Part shown: positions 7,773 through 15,687 of the stretch, piece by piece | Layout: every line of letters begins with the position of its first letter | How positions within the stretch are numbered: the first letter of the stretch is position 1 | NCBI RefSeq assembly: GCF_030269605.1 | Contig: NZ_BSTQ01000022.1 | Coordinates: forward strand, 62,001-126,000 | Length of the DNA: 64,000 nucleotides | DNA from: Lentzea sp. NBRC 105346 | GTDB lineage: Bacteria > Actinomycetota > Actinomycetes > Mycobacteriales > Pseudonocardiaceae | Reading direction: 5' to 3' | Position numbers and translations under genes: made by a program | Notes under the pieces: model-generated | The model's input: the letters and a program-made list of their open reading frames with translations, nothing else | The model's database searches: none | What the model was told of the DNA's origin: nothing

Positions 7773-9968
7773 TCATCGTTGCTGCGAATGGTGCATCGCG
7801 GGTGGCGTGACGAATTCGGTGAATCCGATCAACGGCAACGCCCCTTGATGCAGGACGCCGAGGCGCTGCGTCGCGCGGGTCAGGGCGACGTAGAGCTCGG
7901 CCGCGCCACGCGGGCCGTCGGCGAGGATCCGCTCCGGTTCGACGACGAGAACGGCGTCGTACTCCAGTCCTTTCGTCTCCGCCGCGGGCACGGTGCCCGG
8001 CACGCCGGGCGGTCCGATCACGACGCTGGTGCCTTCGCGATCGGCCTCGTCGCGGACGAACTCCGCGATGGCTTCACCCAGTTCCTCCTCGGAGACCTGC
8101 CTGGACCACGGCCGGACGCCGGAGGAGCGGACCGACTCCGGTGGCTGGACTCCGGGCGCGAACTCGGCGAGCAGCGCCGCGGCGACGCTCATGATCTCCG
8201 CCGGGGTGCGGTAGTTGACCGTGAGCGAGAGGTAGACCCAGCGGCCGGGCACGTACGGGTCCAGCATCTGCGCCCACGACGTCGCGCCGGCCACCGACCG
8301 GCGCTGGGCCAGGTCGCCGACGACGGTGAACGACCGGTTCGGGCAGCGCCGCATCAGCACCCGCCAGTCCATTTCGGACAGTTCCTGCGCCTCGTCGACC
8401 ACGACGTGCCGGTAGGTCCAGTTCCGGTCCGCGGCGGCCCGTTCGACCAGGTCACGGGTGTCGCGCTCCTCGAAGCGCTCGGCCAGGTCCTCGGCGTAGA
8501 GCAGGTCGGTGGCGAAGAGGTGGTCCTCGTCGTCCATCGAGTCCTGGCGGCCGACCAGGCTGTCCAGCACGGCCTCGGCGTACTCGGCCTGCGTCTTGCG
8601 CTCCCGTTCGGCGGCCTTGTGGTCCGGCGGGTCACCGCCAAGCAGGTCCACCAACTCGTCGAGCAACGGCACGTCGGACACCGTCCAGGCCGTGCCGTCC
8701 GCGCGCCACAACGCCTCGTCGGCGCCGGCCGCTTTCAGTCGTTCGCGAGACGTGTACAGCTCGGCCAGCACAGTTTCTGGCGTCAGGACCGGCCAGAGCT
8801 GGTCGAGCGCGGCGGTGAACCGGTCGTTCAGCGCGAGCTCGGCGATCAGGTCCTTGCGCACCCGCTCCCAGGCGTCGCGGTCGGACCGGTTCAGCCAGCC
8901 CTTGCCGACCCGGCCGATCGTCCGCTCGGTGAGGACGTAGGTGATGATCTCGGTGAACACCGTGCGGGCCTCGTTGTGCGGCAACCCGCTGTCGCGCGCC
9001 TCCTGTCGCGCCCACTCCGCGGTGTCCGCGTCGATCCGCGTCGACACTCCGCCCAGCTCGACTTCGATCGGCTGCTCCGGCAGCCGCTGCCGGTCGGCGA
9101 TCGCGGCCTTGAGCACGTCGAGGATCTGCAGCGAACCCTTGAGCCGGGCGGCCTCCGGCCCGTCCTCGGCGGTGACGTGCAGGCCGGGCACGAAGCCGCC
9201 GGGCGTCGTGAACACCACGTCGGACTCGCCCAGCGACGGCAGCACGCGGCCGATGTGGTTGAGGAACGCCGGGTTGGGCCCGACCACGAGCACGCCGTGG
9301 CGTTCCATCCGCTCCCGCTGCGTGTAGAGCAGGTACGCGACGCGGTGCAGCGCCACCACGGTCTTGCCGGTGCCGGGGCCGCCCTCGATCACCAGCACGC
9401 CGGGGTGCTCGTGCCGGATGATCGCGTCCTGCTCGGCCTGGATCGTCGCGACGATGTCGCGCATGCCCTCGCCACGCGGCGCGTTGACCGCCGCGAGCAG
9501 GGCGGTGTCCCCATGTTCGTGCCCGTCCGTTTTGCCGAACACCTCGTCGGTGAAGTCGGCGATCCGCCGCCCACGCGTGAGGAACTGGCGGCGCCGGCGC
9601 ATGGCCTCCGGGTTCGCGCCGGTGGCGATGTAGAACGGGCGCGCCGCCGGTGCCCGCCAGTCGAGCAGCACCGGTTCGTAGTCGTTCTCCTGGTCGAACA
9701 GGCCGATCCGGCCGATGTAGGAACGTTCGCCCGTCACCGAGTCCAGCCGGCCGAAGCACAACCCGTTGTCGGCCACGTTCAGCCGCTTCAGCTCCTTGGC
9801 CCGCGCGCGCACCTCGTCATCGCGTTCCAGGATCGTCCCGCCGTTTCCGCGCAGCGCCGCGCGGTACTCGCCCTTCACCCGCGCGCGCTCCTCGTCGAGC
9901 CGCACGTAGAGCCCGGCCACGTGGCTCTGCTCGGACCGCAATTCGTCTTCGTACTCGCGATTTGACAC
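7773..9968 (-). CDS. helR: RNA polymerase recycling motor ATPase, HelR-type
   Basis: This 731-residue UvrD/HelD-like ATPase starts with a charged N-terminal coiled coil (ELRSEQSHVAGLYVRLDEER) followed by the superfamily-1 core. Walker A is GGPGTGKT, the Walker B/motif II region is VVVDEAQELSEMDW, and motif VI is YVALTRATQRLGVL. HelR proteins displace rifamycins from RNA polymerase and release stalled complexes. The assignment over generic HelD rests on the RAE in its upstream region. The GTG start at 9968 is preceded by a G-rich ribosome site. It appears monocistronic. A generic HelD remains possible if the RAE proves unrelated. Confidence 0.85.
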   Translation of the reverse strand: MSNREYEDELRSEQSHVAGLYVRLDEERARVKGEYRAALRGNGGTILERDDEVRARAKELKRLNVADNGLCFGRLDSVTGERSYIGRIGLFDQENDYEPVLLDWRAPAARPFYIATGANPEAMRRRRQFLTRGRRIADFTDEVFGKTDGHEHGDTALLAAVNAPRGEGMRDIVATIQAEQDAIIRHEHPGVLVIEGGPGTGKTVVALHRVAYLLYTQRERMERHGVLVVGPNPAFLNHIGRVLPSLGESDVVFTTPGGFVPGLHVTAEDGPEAARLKGSLQILDVLKAAIADRQRLPEQPIEVELGGVSTRIDADTAEWARQEARDSGLPHNEARTVFTEIITYVLTERTIGRVGKGWLNRSDRDAWERVRKDLIAELALNDRFTAALDQLWPVLTPETVLAELYTSRERLKAAGADEALWRADGTAWTVSDVPLLDELVDLLGGDPPDHKAAERERKTQAEYAEAVLDSLVGRQDSMDDEDHLFATDLLYAEDLAERFEERDTRDLVERAAADRNWTYRHVVVDEAQELSEMDWRVLMRRCPNRSFTVVGDLAQRRSVAGATSWAQMLDPYVPGRWVYLSLTVNYRTPAEIMSVAAALLAEFAPGVQPPESVRSSGVRPWSRQVSEEELGEAIAEFVRDEADREGTSVVIGPPGVPGTVPAAETKGLEYDAVLVVEPERILADGPRGAAELYVALTRATQRLGVLHQGALPLIGFTEFVTPPAMHHSQQR

Positions 9969-10069
9969 TTGCCCCCCACGGCGGCTAATCTGAATGTATA
10001 TCCGGCGGGTTGTCCATGAGGTTGTGGACAGCGCGCCTTTTTTGTTGACCGCGGAATTGTGCGGTACGA

Positions 10070-10112
10070 CCGGGCTCTTGCCACAAGTCCCCCGGTGCGT
10101 TATACGTTGAAG
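10070..10112 (-). promoter_or_regulatory. Rifamycin-associated element and flanking conserved promoter block, helR
   Basis: The minus-strand core GGGACTTGTGGCAAGAGCC (10091-10073) resembles the 19-bp RAE inverted repeat found upstream of rifamycin-resistance genes. It is preceded by CTTCAACGTATAACGCACC. The same arrangement, nearly base for base, occurs at 34895-34938 before the glycosyltransferase gene. It lies about 105 bp upstream of the helR start. RAE identity comes from recalled consensus; the conserved block is directly visible. Confidence 0.75.
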
Positions 10113-10127
10113 AGGGAACTTCTGTTC

Positions 10128-10440
10128 TCACCTCTCCCAGTCGATGTCGGCGTAGATCGCCGCGTGGTCCGACGCCGCGTGCACCTCGCTGGTGAGCGTG
10201 TCATAGATGTCCCAGCGGTCGTGGGTGCGGTTGCCGCGCCAGACGCCCTTGCGGAACACGCCGCCACCGGTGGCCTTCGCGAACAGCTCGGGTGAGAGCA
10301 GCACGTAGTCAATCTTGCTTTGAGCGCGGTGCGCTCGAACAACGGCCGCAACGCCTCGCTCGCGGGGTGGTCGTTGAGGTACGACTCCCGCGGTAGCGGA
10401 CCCTCAGGTAAGCCGATCATCGCGTTCGGCGGCAACCGGA
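10128..10440 (-). pseudogene. Endonuclease/exonuclease/phosphatase family remnant
   Basis: Only the C-terminal part of this gene is left, in two frames. The downstream frame reads KIDYVLLSPELFAKATGGGV, then HDRWDIYDTLTSEVHAASDH and ends DIDWER. This is typical of the tail of secreted endonuclease/exonuclease/phosphatase proteins (catalytic SDH near the end). The upstream piece, GPLPRESYLNDHPASEALRP, is in another frame, so a frameshift occurred near 10315. The 5' two-thirds is missing. It lies between the helR promoter and a DUF2855 gene and is not expected to make an active enzyme. Confidence 0.7.
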
Positions 10441-10458
10441 TTCACCTGTTCGGCGCGC

Positions 10459-11481
10459 TCAGCAGGTGACCACGTGACCGCTGCGCGGTTCGGCCCGCCC
10501 CGCGAGCACTTCCAGCCACACCTGCGCCAGCTCGTCCGGCCCGTGGTGCGCCACCACGTCGACCCAGTCGACGGCACGCGCGGCGAACCGCTGCCACGCG
10601 TCGCTGAACCGCCGCTCGAGCCCGTCGGCACCCCAGTCGCCGATCCGCTTGCGCATCTGGTCGGGTGCGAAGAAGAACTCGCCACCACCGGCGGACCGCA
10701 CCTGGTGCGTCAGCCCGATCACGATGTCCCGGACGAGGTTCTCTCCGAGCTGCTTTCGTACCGCGGCCCGCACGTCGCCGTCACCGGCGAAGTCGAGGTA
10801 CACAGTGCGTTGGGGCTTGAGCGCGGCCGTGGAGTACGCCGCCACGGTGTCGTAGCAGCCAAGCGATTCGGTGAACGCGACGTTGCGCGGCGACGTGAGT
10901 CCGACGACCCGGATCCCGGCCTCCTGCAACAGGAACGCCGTGCCGTAGGCGGTCTTGCTCGACGCCGAGGACACGACGACCACGTCGAACTCGGCCTCGC
11001 TCAGTAGGTCCGCGAGCAGGAACGACGTGTAGAACAGCGGCCGGTACAGCACCTGCAGGTCCTCGTCGTCGCCGCTCGCCAGGGTGTAGCGGTTGTAGGC
11101 CGGCGGCAGGTCCTGCCGATGCGCGGTGCCGTCGACGAACCCGCCCGCGGTGACCCGCTCCGGCCGCACGACCAGGTGCGAGGCCATCGGCAGGTAGCCA
11201 TAGATCCGGCTGCCCACGGCCACGCCGTCAGCCGCCGAGTCCACGACCTCGGCGAAACCCCACACGGGCACGATGCCGCGGCCCTCGTCCCCAGGAAAGA
11301 AGTTCCAGTAGCGGAGGTCGTCGCCGAGCACGCCGTACGTGACGTTGTTGGCCGTGACGCCCACCTTGTCGACCCGCAGCAGCACCTCGCCCGGTTCCAC
11401 GGACGGTGTGGCAGCGCGCACCACCTCGACGTCGGCCAGATCCTTGCGCCCCACCTGCACGGTCCATGATCCATCAGCCAT
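10459..11481 (-). CDS. DUF2855 family protein (MDR-like)
   Basis: This 340-residue protein resembles the DUF2855 family, distantly related to medium-chain dehydrogenases/reductases. Its N-terminal half has a quinone-reductase-like stretch (GEVLLRVDKVGVTANNVTYG) with the motif YWNFFPGDEGRGIVPVWGFA. A Rossmann-like region follows (VVVSSASSKTAYGTAFLLQ, near 170-190). No zinc-ligand cluster is seen. The substrate is unknown. It appears to be a single gene; the remnant downstream and the mod operon upstream on the same strand do not suggest a pathway. Confidence 0.75.
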   Translation of the reverse strand: MADGSWTVQVGRKDLADVEVVRAATPSVEPGEVLLRVDKVGVTANNVTYGVLGDDLRYWNFFPGDEGRGIVPVWGFAEVVDSAADGVAVGSRIYGYLPMASHLVVRPERVTAGGFVDGTAHRQDLPPAYNRYTLASGDDEDLQVLYRPLFYTSFLLADLLSEAEFDVVVVSSASSKTAYGTAFLLQEAGIRVVGLTSPRNVAFTESLGCYDTVAAYSTAALKPQRTVYLDFAGDGDVRAAVRKQLGENLVRDIVIGLTHQVRSAGGGEFFFAPDQMRKRIGDWGADGLERRFSDAWQRFAARAVDWVDVVAHHGPDELAQVWLEVLAGRAEPRSGHVVTC

Positions 11482-11497
11482 ACGAGCATCCTGGCAC

Positions 11498-12529
11498 TTA
11501 TCCGGCGGGATAGGTGTGGATCTCCGTCGCCTTCAGCGAGACCCACAGTGTGGTGCCGGGCTGCAGTCGCAGGTCGGCGACCGTCGCGGTGGTGATGTCG
11601 GCGACCACGGCGGGGGAGCCGTCGAGCTCCACGCGGGTGGTGTGGGCGTGCTGCTCGATGCCGGCGACGGTGGCGGGCCAGGTGTTGCGCGGGCTTCCCG
11701 ATGGCTTGTCGGGGAACAGGCTGACGGCCGTTGGCGGGAACACGACGTGCACCGGCCCGGTGGCGGGCTCGGCGACGGTCAGCGTGCCGCCGTCGTCGAG
11801 GCGGATGGTCGTGTCGTCCGCCAACCCGCGGTAGAAGTTGAGCCCGACGAGGTTGGCCACGTAGTCGGTGCGCGGCTGGCGGACCACGTCCTTCGGCGTA
11901 CCCTGCTGCACGACCCGGCCGTGTTCGAGGATGACGAGCCGGTCGGCGAGCACCATCGCGTCGAGCGGGTCGTGGGTGACGAGCAGGGTGTGACCGGGGT
12001 AGTCCCGCAGGTGCCGCGCGAGCTCGGACCGCACACGCAACCGGGTGCTCGCGTCCAGTGCCGCCAGAGGTTCGTCGAGCAGCAGCAGCTCCGGGTCGGT
12101 GGCCAGGGCGCGGGCGAGCGCGACGCGCTGGGCCTGACCGCCGGACAGCGTGCGGGGCTTGGCCTTCGCGAACCCGGCGAGGCCGACCTGCTCGAGCCGT
12201 TGTGCGGCAACGACGTTGGCGTCGGCCTTGCGTACACCTCGGGCGCGCGGTCCGAACGCGACGTTGTCGAGTGCCGTCATGTGGGCGAAGAGCAGGTAGT
12301 CCTGGAACACCACGCCGATCGGTCGCCGCTCGGCGGGCAGACCGTCCCAAGTGGACCCGTTGTGCCGGACGCGGCCGCCGGCGTCCAGTCCGGCGAGGGC
12401 GCGCAGGGCGGTGGTCTTGCCCGCGCCGTTGGGGCCGAGCAACGCGACGACCTCACCGGCCTCGATGGTGAGGTCGAGCTCCAGCGTGAAAGTCCCACGG
12501 GTGACGCGGAGTTCGGCGTGCAGGGTCAT
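11498..12529 (-). CDS. modC: Molybdate ABC transporter ATP-binding protein
   Basis: This 343-residue ATPase energises molybdate import. It has Walker A GPNGAGKTT, signature LSGGQAQRVALARAL, Walker B LLLLDEPLAALD and the H-loop LLVTHD. A C-terminal TOBE (molybdate-binding-like) region follows after about residue 250. The ATG at 12529 overlaps the modB stop by 4 nt. It is the last gene of mop-modA-modB-modC. Imported molybdate feeds molybdopterin enzymes. Confidence 0.92.
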   Translation of the reverse strand: MTLHAELRVTRGTFTLELDLTIEAGEVVALLGPNGAGKTTALRALAGLDAGGRVRHNGSTWDGLPAERRPIGVVFQDYLLFAHMTALDNVAFGPRARGVRKADANVVAAQRLEQVGLAGFAKAKPRTLSGGQAQRVALARALATDPELLLLDEPLAALDASTRLRVRSELARHLRDYPGHTLLVTHDPLDAMVLADRLVILEHGRVVQQGTPKDVVRQPRTDYVANLVGLNFYRGLADDTTIRLDDGGTLTVAEPATGPVHVVFPPTAVSLFPDKPSGSPRNTWPATVAGIEQHAHTTRVELDGSPAVVADITTATVADLRLQPGTTLWVSLKATEIHTYPAG

Positions 12530-13308
12530 GTCGGCCCGCTGATCCACCGGTCGCGCAACCCGGCGAGTACGGCGATGGAGACGAGCAGCAGCACGATGCT
12601 GAGCACGATCGCCGCGTCGGGATCCGTCTCCAGCGCGAGGTAGACGGCCAGCGGCATGGTGGTGGTCCTGCCGGGGAAGTTGCCGGCGAAGGTGATCGTC
12701 GCGCCGAACTCGCCGAGAGCACGGGCCCAGCACAACACCGTGCCCGCGACGACCCCCGGCATCACGGACGGCAACGTCACCCGGCGGAACGTCAGCCATC
12801 GCGAGGCGCCGAGCGTGGCCGCCGCCTCCTCGAACCGCGGATCCGCCGCGCGCAGTGCCCCTTCGACCGAGATGACCAGGAACGGCATCGCCACGAACGC
12901 CTCCGCGAGCACCACTCCGGTCGTGGTGAACGGAAGCGTGACACCGAACCACTCGTCGAGGTACTGGCCCACGAGCCCGCGCCGGCCGAGGACGAGCAGT
13001 AGCGCGACACCGCCCACGACCGGCGGCAACACCAGCGGAACCGTGATGAGCGCCCGGAGAATCCCGCGGCCGGGCAGGTCGCCGCGGGCGAGCAGCCACG
13101 CGAGCGGAACCCCGAGCAGCAGGCACACGATCGTGGCCAGGCTCGCGGTGATGAGTGACAACCGCAGTGCCTCCCCGACCTCCGCGCTGAGCAGCTGCCG
13201 CGGCAGGTCCGCCCACGGCGCCCGCACCAGCAGGCCCGCCAGCGGGACGAGCAGGAAGGCGACCCCCGCCAGTGCGGGCAGCAGGAGGACGGCGGGTGGC
13301 TTCGTCAC
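12526..13308 (-). CDS. modB: Molybdate ABC transporter permease
   Basis: This 260-residue integral membrane protein has about six hydrophobic segments. The ABC-permease EAA loop reads EAAATLGASRWLTFRRVTLP. The stretch ARALGEFGATITFAGN is typical of ModB/CysT permeases. It overlaps modA upstream and modC downstream by 4 nt each, so all three are translationally coupled. Sulfate or tungstate specificity cannot be excluded from the permease alone, but the adjacent Mop-domain regulator and ModA support molybdate. Confidence 0.92.
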   Translation of the reverse strand: MTKPPAVLLLPALAGVAFLLVPLAGLLVRAPWADLPRQLLSAEVGEALRLSLITASLATIVCLLLGVPLAWLLARGDLPGRGILRALITVPLVLPPVVGGVALLLVLGRRGLVGQYLDEWFGVTLPFTTTGVVLAEAFVAMPFLVISVEGALRAADPRFEEAAATLGASRWLTFRRVTLPSVMPGVVAGTVLCWARALGEFGATITFAGNFPGRTTTMPLAVYLALETDPDAAIVLSIVLLLVSIAVLAGLRDRWISGPT

Positions 13309-14045
13309 GGCGCGGTGAAACCCGCCTCGGCGAGCACCTTGCGGCCCTGTTCCGACAACACGAAGTCGACGAACGCCTTGGCGGCCCCGGCGTTGGGCGC
13401 CTTGGCGAGCGGGGCGATCGGGTACTCGTTGACGGCCTTGTCCGCCTCGGGGAAGTCCTTGCCCTCCACGGAATCGCCGGCCGACTTGACGTCCGTGCGG
13501 TAGACGAGCGCCGCGTCGACCTCACCGAGCCGCACCTTGGTGAGCACGGCCTTCACGTCCTGCTCGAGCGTGTCCGGCGCGGCGGTGATCTTGGCCGCCT
13601 CGAACACCTTCTTCGCCGCCGCACCGCACGGCACCTGCTCGGCGCACAGCGCGATCTTCAGCCCAGGGTTGCCGAAGTCTGCCAGCCCGCTGACCTTGCC
13701 GGGGTTGCCCTTGGGTACCGCGATCTGCAGCGTGTTCTTGACGAACGTCGCCGGGCTCGCCGTGACGGCCCCGCTGTCGGTCACCTGCTTCATGTTCGCC
13801 GGCGCCGCGGACGCGAACACGTCGACCGGCGCGCCCTGGTTGATCTGCTGCGCCAGCGCGGAGCTGCCCGCGAAGTTGAACTTGACCTTCGCGCCGGGGT
13901 TCTTCGCCTCGAAGTCCTTGCCCAGCTTGGTGAACGACTCCGTGAGCGAGGCCGCGGCGAAAACCGTGATCTCGCCGGTCGTGGGCTGCTTCGCGGCGCA
14001 CCCCACCAGTGTGAGGGCCGTGACGACCGCGAGCAGTCTCCGCAT
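13305..14045 (-). CDS. modA: Molybdate-binding lipoprotein
   Basis: This 246-residue extracellular solute-binding protein starts at 14045 with MRRLLAVVTALTLVGCAA. That is a lipoprotein signal peptide with lipobox LVGC, so it should be lipid-anchored outside the membrane. The mature part shows the ModA-like opening EITVFAAASLTESF and the motifs FAGSSALAQQI and GAPVDVFASA. It begins 2 nt after the Mop-domain gene and overlaps modB by 4 nt. A much longer upstream frame exists but overlaps the regulator and is not the gene. Confidence 0.93.
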   Translation of the reverse strand: MRRLLAVVTALTLVGCAAKQPTTGEITVFAAASLTESFTKLGKDFEAKNPGAKVKFNFAGSSALAQQINQGAPVDVFASAAPANMKQVTDSGAVTASPATFVKNTLQIAVPKGNPGKVSGLADFGNPGLKIALCAEQVPCGAAAKKVFEAAKITAAPDTLEQDVKAVLTKVRLGEVDAALVYRTDVKSAGDSVEGKDFPEADKAVNEYPIAPLAKAPNAGAAKAFVDFVLSEQGRKVLAEAGFTAP

Positions 14046-14047
14046 GT

Positions 14048-14446
14048 TCAGGCCTCCGGGATCTCGACGACCACGTGGGTGGACTTGATCGAGGCGACCG
14101 CGACGCTGCCGACCTCCAGGCCGAGCTCGTCCGCGGACTCGCGGCTCATCAGCGACACGATGCGGAACGGGCCGGCCTGCATGTCGACCTGCGCCATCAC
14201 GCCGTCCTTCACGACGCGCGTGACGATGCCCTTCATCCGGTTGCGAGCCGAGGCCGCCACCGTCGCGCCCGGCTCGGCGGTCTCGGTGAGGTGCTGCGCG
14301 AACGCCGCGAGCTCGGCGCCCTCGACGGCTTTGCGGCCGTTGTCGAGCACCACGGAGCTCAGGCGCCCCTGGTCGATCCACCGGCGCACCGTGTCGTCGC
14401 TGACCCCGAGCAGCGCGGCGGCCTCGCTGATCCGCAGATTCGGCAT
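14048..14446 (-). CDS. Mop/TOBE domain protein with excisionase-type HTH
   Basis: This 132-residue protein has an N-terminal MerR/excisionase-like helix-turn-helix (LRISEAAALLGVSDDTVRRW, about 4-23). A C-terminal TOBE/Mop domain (about 63-130; ARNRMKGIVTRVVKDGVMA) binds molybdate. It leads the mod operon and is likely a molybdate sensor controlling it, or an intracellular molybdate store. A binding site is not evident in the upstream 200 bp. Confidence 0.87.
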   Translation of the reverse strand: MPNLRISEAAALLGVSDDTVRRWIDQGRLSSVVLDNGRKAVEGAELAAFAQHLTETAEPGATVAASARNRMKGIVTRVVKDGVMAQVDMQAGPFRIVSLMSRESADELGLEVGSVAVASIKSTHVVVEIPEA

Positions 14447-14642
14447 GAAGTGGATTCTATGTCCGCGCTCACGGAGTTGCTACCGGGGTGCACGTCGCGT
14501 TCGCGGGTGTCGTGAAAATCGGTTTCCGCGTCCGCACGGGATCCCTGGGCCCTTGCGCGATCTGGGCGCGATCTGGGCAGAGCTCTCGCCAATGTTGATC
14601 TGCCTGCCGGGAGGGCAGGCGTGATCGAAGGAGAGGGAGCTC

Positions 14643-15011
14643 ATGGAGTTCAGGAAAGTGGCGATCGGGACCGCCGTCATCGGGGCGGTCGTCCTCGGCG
14701 GCATCGGCGTCGCGTCCGCCGGCGCGCAGGCCGAGCCCTGCACGCCCGACCGGGTCTGCATCTACAAGGACAACAACTACATCGGCCGGTTCGGCGTTCG
14801 CGAGCCGCTCAAGCCGACGTACAACGTGTCGTCCAGGTACGACAACCTGATGTCGTCGTGGAAGAACCTGACGAACGTCGACGCGCGCTGGTACCACAAC
14901 CGCGACGGTGGCGGTCGGTGCGTGACGATGCTCGCGGGCCATTCGGACAACGACATCAACACCCGGGACGACAACGAGCTCTCGTCGTGGAACACCCAGG
15001 GTAGGTGCTGA
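14643..15011 (+). CDS. Secreted peptidase-inhibitor I36-like small protein
   Basis: This 122-residue protein has a signal peptide (MEFRKVAIGTAVIGAVVLGG, cleavage near AQA-EP). A small cysteine-containing domain resembling peptidase inhibitor family I36 (SMPI-like, crystallin fold) follows: CTPDRVCIYKDNNYIGRF and WYHNRDGGGRCVTM. Four cysteines suggest two disulfides. AAGGAGAGGG precedes the ATG. The stop is 1 nt from the ABC ATPase start, so it is in an operon with a MacB/FtsX-type transporter, which is unusual for this family. Inhibitory activity is inferred from fold resemblance only. Confidence 0.75.
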   Translation: MEFRKVAIGTAVIGAVVLGGIGVASAGAQAEPCTPDRVCIYKDNNYIGRFGVREPLKPTYNVSSRYDNLMSSWKNLTNVDARWYHNRDGGGRCVTMLAGHSDNDINTRDDNELSSWNTQGRC

Positions 15012-15012
15012 C

Positions 15013-15687
15013 ATGTCCTCCCGGTTGCTCGTGGTCGAGAACGTGAGCCGCTCGTTCGTCTCCGCCGCCGAGACCGTTCACGCGGTGCGGGAGGTGAACC
15101 TGACAGCGCGCGCGGGGGAGTTCGTGTGCGTCACGGGGGCGAGTGGCTCGGGCAAGTCCACGCTGGTCAACCTGATCACGGGACTCGACACCGCGGACTC
15201 CGGGAGGATTCTCGTCGAGCAGGCCGACCTCGGCCTGCTCGACGAGCGGCGGCGTACGCGGCTGCGGCTGGACACGATCGGCGTGGTCTTCCAGGACCAC
15301 AACCTGATCGAGGAGTTCACCGCGCTGGAGAACGTCGCGCTGCCGCTGGAAGCGCGCAAGCTCGATCCCAGCGAGGCCCGGAAACAGCTCGGCCGCGTGG
15401 GCATGGCAGACCTTGCACACCGGCGCCCGCGGAACCTGTCCGGTGGGCAGCGGCAGCGGGTCGGCATCGCGCGGGCGTTGGTCGGCGGGCGGCGCGTTCT
15501 CGTGGCCGACGAGCCGACCGGGGCGCTCGACTCCCGCGGCTCGCGCGAGTTGTTCGAGCTGATCAGGTCGTTGTGCGACGACGGCGTGCTGGCCATCGTG
15601 TGTTCGCACGACCCGATGTGCCGGGAGGTCGCGGACACCGTGTACGAGATGGCCGACGGCAGGCTGCGAAGCATGGTGCCGGCATGA
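15013..15687 (+). CDS. ABC transporter ATP-binding protein, MacB/LolD-like
   Basis: This 224-residue ATPase has Walker A GASGSGKST, the Q-loop VFQDHNLIEEFTALENV, signature LSGGQRQRVGIARAL, Walker B VLVADEPTGALD and the H-loop IVCSHD. The short form and the EPTGALDS motif are typical of ATPases partnered with FtsX/MacB permeases. It overlaps the permease start by 4 nt and follows the I36-like gene by 1 nt. The substrate is unknown; export or sensing of the small secreted protein, or antimicrobial peptide resistance, would fit. Confidence 0.9.
   Translation: MSSRLLVVENVSRSFVSAAETVHAVREVNLTARAGEFVCVTGASGSGKSTLVNLITGLDTADSGRILVEQADLGLLDERRRTRLRLDTIGVVFQDHNLIEEFTALENVALPLEARKLDPSEARKQLGRVGMADLAHRRPRNLSGGQRQRVGIARALVGGRRVLVADEPTGALDSRGSRELFELIRSLCDDGVLAIVCSHDPMCREVADTVYEMADGRLRSMVPA

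Noticed and set aside
7701..9965. Long open frame of 754 codons opposite helR
   Set aside because: Antisense shadow from high G+C third positions; the translation is low-complexity (Arg, Val, Gly, Gln-rich) without motifs, while helR on the other strand has all helicase motifs.
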